Source: Calamus simplicifolius
Lineage: Eukaryota; Streptophyta; Magnoliopsida; Arecales; Arecaceae
NCBI GenBank assembly: GCA_900491605.1
Contig: UESW01005002.1
Span: forward strand, 442,405-506,404
Reading direction: 5' to 3'
DNA: 64,000 nucleotides
The notes under the pieces: generated by a model
What the model saw: the letters and a program-made list of their open reading frames with translations, nothing else
What the model was told of the DNA's origin: nothing
Databases searched by the model: none
Translations under genes and position numbers: made by a program
In this document: positions 58,175 through 64,000 of the stretch, one piece after another
How positions within the stretch are numbered: position 1 is the stretch's first letter
Layout of the letters: every line of letters starts with the position of its first letter

Positions 58175-61100
58175 TCAAGGGTCAGCCGCAGGCTCGTCGT
58201 CAGAAGGCGCCCCCTCAGATTCCTGATCTAGCTTGACATCCAGGGCCTGGGGGAGGTTCAAAACTCGGGCTATCTTTTCCCTGGCATCATTGAACCCCTG
58301 GACGTAAGAGTCTGCATTGGCTTCAACTAGCTCATGGGCGAAATCCTCCAATGCTTTGAACTCCTCCACGGCCGCGGCAGCCCTGGCCTCAGCAGCTGCC
58401 TCCACCTCAGTGGCTCGGGCCTCCCTCTCCGCAGCCAGAGAGGCTATCGCGCCCTCTCGGCTCCTTGGCGTTCTCCACAGCCTCGGTCCGCTTCGCCCGA
58501 TCCTCGACCGCCTGAATGGCCAAGTTCAAGTCGGCTATATGAAGATTTCGGGCCTCAATGGCGCCCTCGGCCTCTGTAAGATGATTAAGTGCCGCCCGCA
58601 GTTAGTCGGCAGTGGCTTCCGCCCGGCTCTCGGCCTTCTTCATTTCTTCGGCGCAGTCGGCCCTCACCGACTCTAAGGCCTTCTCAGCAGCCTCGGCCCG
58701 GGCCTGGACGTCCTCGGCATCCTGTTGGACTTGGCAGATGACAGCTTCCCCCTCGCCGATGGCCTCCCGAGTGAGCATAAAGGAGTTTGTCACCTGCACT
58801 CAAGGTGTCAGCTATGCAAATTTTTAAGCACTCTAAATCAAGGGCAAGGAGAAGCTACTTACTCGGACGAGGGCTGAGAAGACCTCCCGGAAGAACATGT
58901 TCGCTCCCAGAGTCCGGAGCTCCTCCTGAATGTCAGACTGAACGACGTGGGACATAAGTTGTTCAGCCCGGCGCCCATCGTTTATCAAAAAAAAACCACG
59001 AGGGATCAGCCCGGCCCTGTCCCCCTCGGTGGTCTCGACGTGCTCTGGCTTGGCATGCAGAGGGCTGCTCGCCGGTATCTGCTCGGGGGGCAGACTTGCC
59101 GCCCCTGATGGCCCTTCCCCCCAACTCTTGTCTGCTTTGGCCGAGGTTGGTTTGTGGGGAGCCTAGGGCTCCATTGCCGCCGGCTCCACCGTCGCCGTCT
59201 CCTCCGTCGCCGCCCCTTCTGGCGGGGTGTCGGCCATCAGGTCCACCTCTGGAGCTGGTGGAGACTCTCGCTGCACGGGGGCTGGGATACCCGTACAGTA
59301 AGACGCTTCGGGGCCACGCTTGCTGCCCCTGTCAGCTCCCCCTCCTCTCTGGGGCCACCGACAGTACACCTGCACACTTGTGGTAATCGGATAGAGTTTT
59401 ACTAGTCTTTATGTAGCGCTCCATAAAGAGCTAGAGAACCCCAACTAATTATCATAAGTGGAAGACACACGAAAACACATCCTGTTAAAAACTTTTCATT
59501 TTCATCTCAATTATATACACAAATTCACTCAATCAACACTAAGCATCAACCTGCTCAGATAATATTTTTCATGACATTCCTCAGGCAGCTTACAAGATCA
59601 CATTCACAATCGACATCAAAATCATAAGTGCACACATCATGCTCATAATTTTCTCCAAAACATAAGTCTCATATTCATATCCCAAAAGGTCTAAAACATC
59701 ATTACATCTCACTATACACATACACATATACAATATACAAATATCAATCCACATTGTCTCAATATACAAGGCTAGCATCTATACACCCTTGCATCCAAGC
59801 AAGCTTCACAAGCTAAGGTTTTGTCCTGCTTATCTTGTGATCCTGGCAGAAATGCTCACTGATCTGAAAGAACATTTAAATCATAAGGGATGAGACCTAA
59901 GTCCCAGTGACTGGATAACCATCTAACTATGGAGAAATAGAGAACCATAACTTCTTATTTTCAATCGTATGCTGATACTATTTAGCTTGTACAAGTCAAA
60001 GTACATTTTTAACATATCTGATAAAATAAAATGTAGCTTATTCTTCAAATAACATATCAGTACTAAATACTCTACAATAACCTTTTTACTGCAAGATAAC
60101 TCATTAAGATAAAAATCCATGCATTACAATATAAAAATATGCATTCTTTATCTACAACCCAGACTTCTTTATTAAATTCTCAGACTCCCACCGAAATCTG
60201 ATTGCCCATTGGCATCTCAAGTAAACTCTCCCTCTCGGGATAACTACTCGGCCCACTAGCCCTTTTTATATCACAACATATGCTTTTAAATCTCATGATG
60301 CTGGGCTGTGTGTGTAATGCCTCTGAGGTACCATCCTACAGTCGCCCTCCCATAGGTGTACTCTCATCGGGTGCGTGACTAGCAACAGGATCCCCGCATA
60401 AATAGCACCCCTTACCATGCGGTTCACCCGGCAAAGTGCTTTGTTCCTTAACCCTGGAACCTGGGTTTTCTCTCTGCCCCCACGGGCTATATATAGTAAT
60501 CAGCTCTACTGAGCTATGATTCATGCCCCACGGGCTGCTCACAACCAGCCCCACTAGCCTGGTTAAGCATGCACTCACCCCTGATTCTGGGGTTCATCGT
60601 ACGATCTATTCGCAAGAAGGTGCCGGCTCGATAGTAGTGTGCAATGCTCATGCTACAGTACAGTCTAAAGGGTGATCAGCCCCCTAGCTGCCTGATGCAC
60701 AGTATGACACATACATCATTTGTAAAGCTTTATCATGCAAATATGCCATGTATACATTAAAAATCCCCTCATCGAAACTCATGCTTATGTGCTTATGCTC
60801 AAAACTCATGCTCGAAACTCATGCTTATTTCTTTATGCTTAAAACTCATGCTCAAAACTCATTTATCAGAATATCATATACTAGGTTCTCATTTCTCATA
60901 TTTAAAACATACATAATACTTGCTAAACATAACATACCACAACTAGGTATTAATCTCATTATACTAGCTCAATTTAACTTCTCATTGCTAGATGAGAAAC
61001 CCACTCACCTTAGTAGGTTACTCCTCGACTGGTACTCAACTCTGGTATTCCGGCTCCCTGGAATAACCCTCTTGACCTACGTCAACATACAGATACGATA

Positions 61101-63177
61101 GCTATTAGGATTACCTCCACACGAGGTTTTCCCATGAACCATGCATGCATACATGATCTATCCTCTAATATCTCATTATTTTCTTCCACCCTTTCTCTAC
61201 TCAAGATTACTTCTACTATTACCTCAAAATACAATAATCTAGAAAATCTAAAGTCATACAAGATCTAGGGAAGCTATAGCTTACCTGAGTCGAGCACAAA
61301 CCCCAAGCTTCCCTTTCCCTTTCTCTTTCTTCCTCTTTTTTCTTCTTCTTCTTCTTCCTCTTCCTCTCTTTCTTTCTTTCTTTCTTTTCTCTGGCTGAAC
61401 CACGTTTCCCTTTTTCTCTAATGACTTGGGGACCAAGTCATTGGAAACTTAAGGGTTAAGGCATGCCAAATTCCCTTTTTGCCCTCAAACACTCTTAACG
61501 TGCGCTTTTTGGAAAACACGTGGCTCACTTATAACCATGATATTTTGCCCTTAGATTTTCTTTCCAAGTTGCCCTTAACACAATTAGCAATTGACATCGG
61601 AGCCTTTTCCCATTTTGCCCCTGACATAGCATTTTTTTAATCGATTTATAGCCTAGATTATTTTTTACTTAAATCGATACTTTTATGTAATATTTCTAAT
61701 AAAAGACTTTACCAGCTTGAAGAACTCGATTTTATAAATCCAACGGTTCAAACGGCATCCAAATTGGACTTGAAACGGATTAAATATGAAATTCTTAAGA
61801 TTAACTCAGAAAAACCTGCCGTCTTGGAGTCGGTTCGAACAGATTTGGAGTCGGCTCCAGCAGAAATAGGTGTCGGCTCCAGAAAAGTAGGGGTCGACTC
61901 CAGAAAAGTAGGGGTCGACTCCAAAGCGTGCCGAAAGTTTAAAACCGTGCCAGAGTCGACTCCACTCCAATTAGGGTCGACTCCAACCACTAAAAACATC
62001 ATTTTAGGATAAAACTCAAACTAAACTTGATTTTTCTTATGATTTAAACCCATTAAAACTTAAGTCTCTCAATTTCTTAAATCAAACTCATTAACATTCA
62101 GAAATATACTTATTTACTCCAAAATTTCTTCTCTTTACATTTATCAAAAAGCCAACACACCCACATTTCACTGAAACTTTCTGACTTTCATTTCAAATAA
62201 AAATGCCATAAATTACAAGGTTTTCAGGATGTTACAGCCCCTCTCTCGGGCTGCCTCGGGCCCTCATCCTCTTGGCCGTGGCCTTCCTGAGCATGGCGAT
62301 CGGAGGCTTCATCGCTGCGCAATGTCGGCCGGGATTAGCAAAAAAAAAAAGAGAGAAGAAGAAGAAGAAGGAGAGGGCAATTTGGCTAAGTGCTGGGGCG
62401 TCTATTACTCACTGCTTTGTGTGGTGAGGCCTGCCAGCCGGAGGTTGTGCTCCGACAGAAGCAAGTTGTATCTGGGAATGTCGGCAGTCAACAGTTGCCC
62501 CACGCTTCTTTATCTCCTAGGAGGGTCATGGAGTTCATGTTGGGTCGAGGTCGGGATTCTCCCACTGAGGCTTGACTTGATCAAGGTCAACAAAAAAGAA
62601 ACAGGATTTCCATCCCTTGACCGAGGAGGGGAGAAGTAACTTGAGGACACGACCGGGTCGGGGCTGGAACAGCCACCAACCCCTCTGCTGCCTAAGGGTG
62701 TAAAAACAGCGAAAGAGGGAGAGTCGGGGGGTGATTTGGAGGTGGTGACAAAGGATGAGAAAGGCGCAAATGGTCCGAAGGGAGTTCGGGACCAGCTGAG
62801 AAGGAGTCAAGAGTAATAGTCTAAAAGGTTGATAAAAAAGGGGTGAAAGGGTAGACGGAGACCTAACCTAAGGGATATCTCATAAACGGCCACTCTACCA
62901 GGCCGAAAGGAGACCACCCTATCATCGGGGGTTGGAAGGAAGAGCTTGACATCTAGGGGTACCTGGTAACGAGCCCTAATGTTTGCTAAGTCTTGGCCCG
63001 TCACAGTGGAGGCGGTCTCCATGGGGATTCCACCCCCCCCTCGAAGAGGCGCCGGCCGCCGCCTGGCGCCTCCCCGCTGGGGCTCGGCCGGCTGCTGCCG
63101 GGCGTCTCCTTGTGGGAGCCCGGCTGGTGGCCGGCCGCTAGGGGAGAGGAAGGCGATCCTCCGGATTGGAGGACCAT
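58175..63177 (-). pseudogene. Antisense gene of element 2 (PF04195-type N-terminus, coiled-coil C-terminus), split by a solo LTR
   Basis: Minus strand, beginning near 63177 or 63022 (the start is uncertain). The N-terminal block YQVPLDVKLFLPTPDD, YEISLRLGLRLPFHPFFINL, SQLVPNSLRTICAFLILC and VKGWKSCFFFVDLD matches the PF04195 pattern of unit c. After the insertion at 59330-62236 the C-terminal part continues (GGFFLINDGRRAEQL-type block near 58980, then Ala/Glu-rich coiled coils at 58600-58800 and 58180-58400), ending LDQESEGAPSDDEPAADP at 58175. AATAAA on the minus strand lies at 58097-58102. Frameshifts are present (for example near 62810). Function unknown. Confidence 0.7.
59330..62236 (-). 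mobile_element. Solo LTR (~2.9 kb), Tekay/Del-like, nested in the antisense gene
   Basis: It starts TGTCAGCTCCCC and ends AGGATGTTACA, with a perfect 5-bp TSD GCCCC (59325-59329 and 62237-62241). The minus-strand start TGTAACATCCTG and the length are typical of Tekay/Del Ty3 LTRs. No coding region. It contains a (CTT)-rich tract near 61320-61390 and a short tandem repeat GTCGACTCCAGAAAAGTAGG at about 61860-61920. The lineage call is inference; the borders are firm. Confidence 0.85.
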
Positions 63178-63806
63178 GAAATAGAGGGAGACGGAGAGCA
63201 CGAAGCCTCGAGAGAGAAATGTGGTCGTCAGAAGGGGCAGAAGAGGTCCAGGAAGTAGAGGAGGCTATGAAGGAGGTTAAGAAGGAAGGGAAAAGGGCTA
63301 AAAGGGGACGGAAGGCTGACCTATAGCAGAAAAATGGCAGAGACTGGTCTCAGGTTGTAGGAAAGACAAAAGCCAAGGGAGAACGATGGCAGATGAAGCA
63401 AAATGATGAGATTCAGCCCTCGCCCGGGTTTTATCAGATTTCAAATCGTCCCGCCTCATTCAACTAGCCACGCGGGCTCTCGCTATAGATTGAGCCGCCT
63501 CGGTAGGCGCCCGGCACATGGGACAATGCGCCTCCAGCCAATAACGAGACACCACTGACATCAGCGTCATGATGACAATGATGGCGGCCGCTTTCGTAAG
63601 TTTCGAGAGGACAGCCCGGCCTTGGGAATGATCCCTGCGAATCGGACGGACGGCCGCGACTGCCACTTCACATCCCCCAGGTCACCCGCACTAAGTTATT
63701 GCAGCATCTGAAGGCACATGTTCGGGAGTAGTTGGCGATGGACGGGAATCAGCCATTGGGGAGATAACGCCCCTTTCGCCTTGCGAAAGTGGGTTCGCTT
63801 CGTCTC

Positions 63807-63822
63807 AGGGGCGAGGGGCATC
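63807..63822 (+). promoter_or_regulatory. Polypurine tract of element 2
   Basis: AGGGGCGAGGGGCATC precedes the 3' LTR, parallel to the tract of element 1. Confidence 0.7.
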
Positions 63823-63827
63823 TGATA

Positions 63828-64000
63828 TGGCTGATCCAGCACCGTCAGGGTTAACGGTAAAGGAGACTGACGGTGTCCCGCTTCGGCCTCCGGGGCATCA
63901 TTCTACCTCTGAAGCCCACTTCGGCATCATTCAGCCTCCGAAGCCCGCTTTAGCCTCTGAAGGCATCATTCAACCTCCGAAGCCCACTTCGGCCTCCGAG
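63828..64000 (+). repeat. 3' LTR of element 2, start only
   Basis: TGGCTGATCCAGCACCGTC and the following CTTCGGCCTCCGGGGCATC match 48040 onwards. The LTR continues past the window. If TGATATGGC is the true start, it begins at 63823. Confidence 0.88.

Larger units (their letters stand above)
48040..64000 (+). mobile_element. Tat-lineage Ty3 LTR retrotransposon, element 2 (3' LTR truncated by window)
   Basis: The 5' LTR (48040-48908) starts TGGCTGATCCAGCACC, and the same sequence recurs at 63828 after a polypurine tract. The order is PBS, gag, pol with second RNase H, hairpin array, long antisense gene, PPT and 3' LTR. Two solo LTRs (54366-56405 and 59330-62236) are nested inside. Its left flank is 317 bp from element 1 in the same orientation. 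Confidence 0.9.

Overview
This is a transposon-dense stretch of a plant nuclear genome with two recognisable host genes. Both genes have GC-rich 5' coding ends, which together with the repeat content (Tat-lineage Ty3 elements, Copia LTRs, RTE-type LINEs, a CACTA element) suggests a monocot, possibly a palm. The species guess is inference. There is no bacterial, organellar or viral gene set and no CRISPR.

Layout. 1-9111: the right (5') part of a CACTA (En/Spm) transposon on the minus strand. It has a frameshifted TNP2-type transposase, a 195-bp foldback, a GC-rich hairpin repeat, subterminal foldbacks split by a ~86-bp tandem repeat with higher-order structure, and the terminal inverted repeat. 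It lies in a FAR1-like pseudogene (9119-9757). 9770-13790: a remnant with a 117-bp tandem array and a small intact coiled-coil ORF homologous to the antisense ORF of the Tat element 30 kb away. 13800-20450: gene-free except a putative plant transposon protein pseudogene split by an RTE LINE with a target-site duplication (TSD). 20523-20986: GCK-domain (twin CX9C) gene with telo-box and site II motif. 23900-27124: probable Copia LTR carrying a non-autonomous hAT with perfect TIR and 8-bp TSD. 28307-29717: second RTE, minus strand. 31780-33066: chloroplast RNA-binding protein CP33, four exons, apparently intact.

33228-47722: a complete but degenerate Tat-lineage Ty3 element inserted 162 bp past the CP33 stop codon. 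Beyond pol it carries three antisense transcription-unit candidates (coiled-coil ORF; possible secreted or membrane ORF; PF04195-like ORF), alternating with three arrays of short hairpins. 48040-64000 (3' LTR cut by the window end): a second Tat element with the same logic (gag-pol, hairpin array, long antisense gene), interrupted by two minus-orientation solo LTRs with perfect 5-bp TSDs (GGAAC, GCCCC).

The most interesting signal is the 3' region of the Tat elements: separate antisense genes with their own TATA and poly(A) signals, spaced by arrays of perfect short hairpins whose two arms differ between repeats in a compensating way. Antisense ORFs and tandem repeats in this region are known for Tat elements; the modular alternation and paired-arm changes are what I would examine. 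All coordinates were read by eye, and no database search was run.
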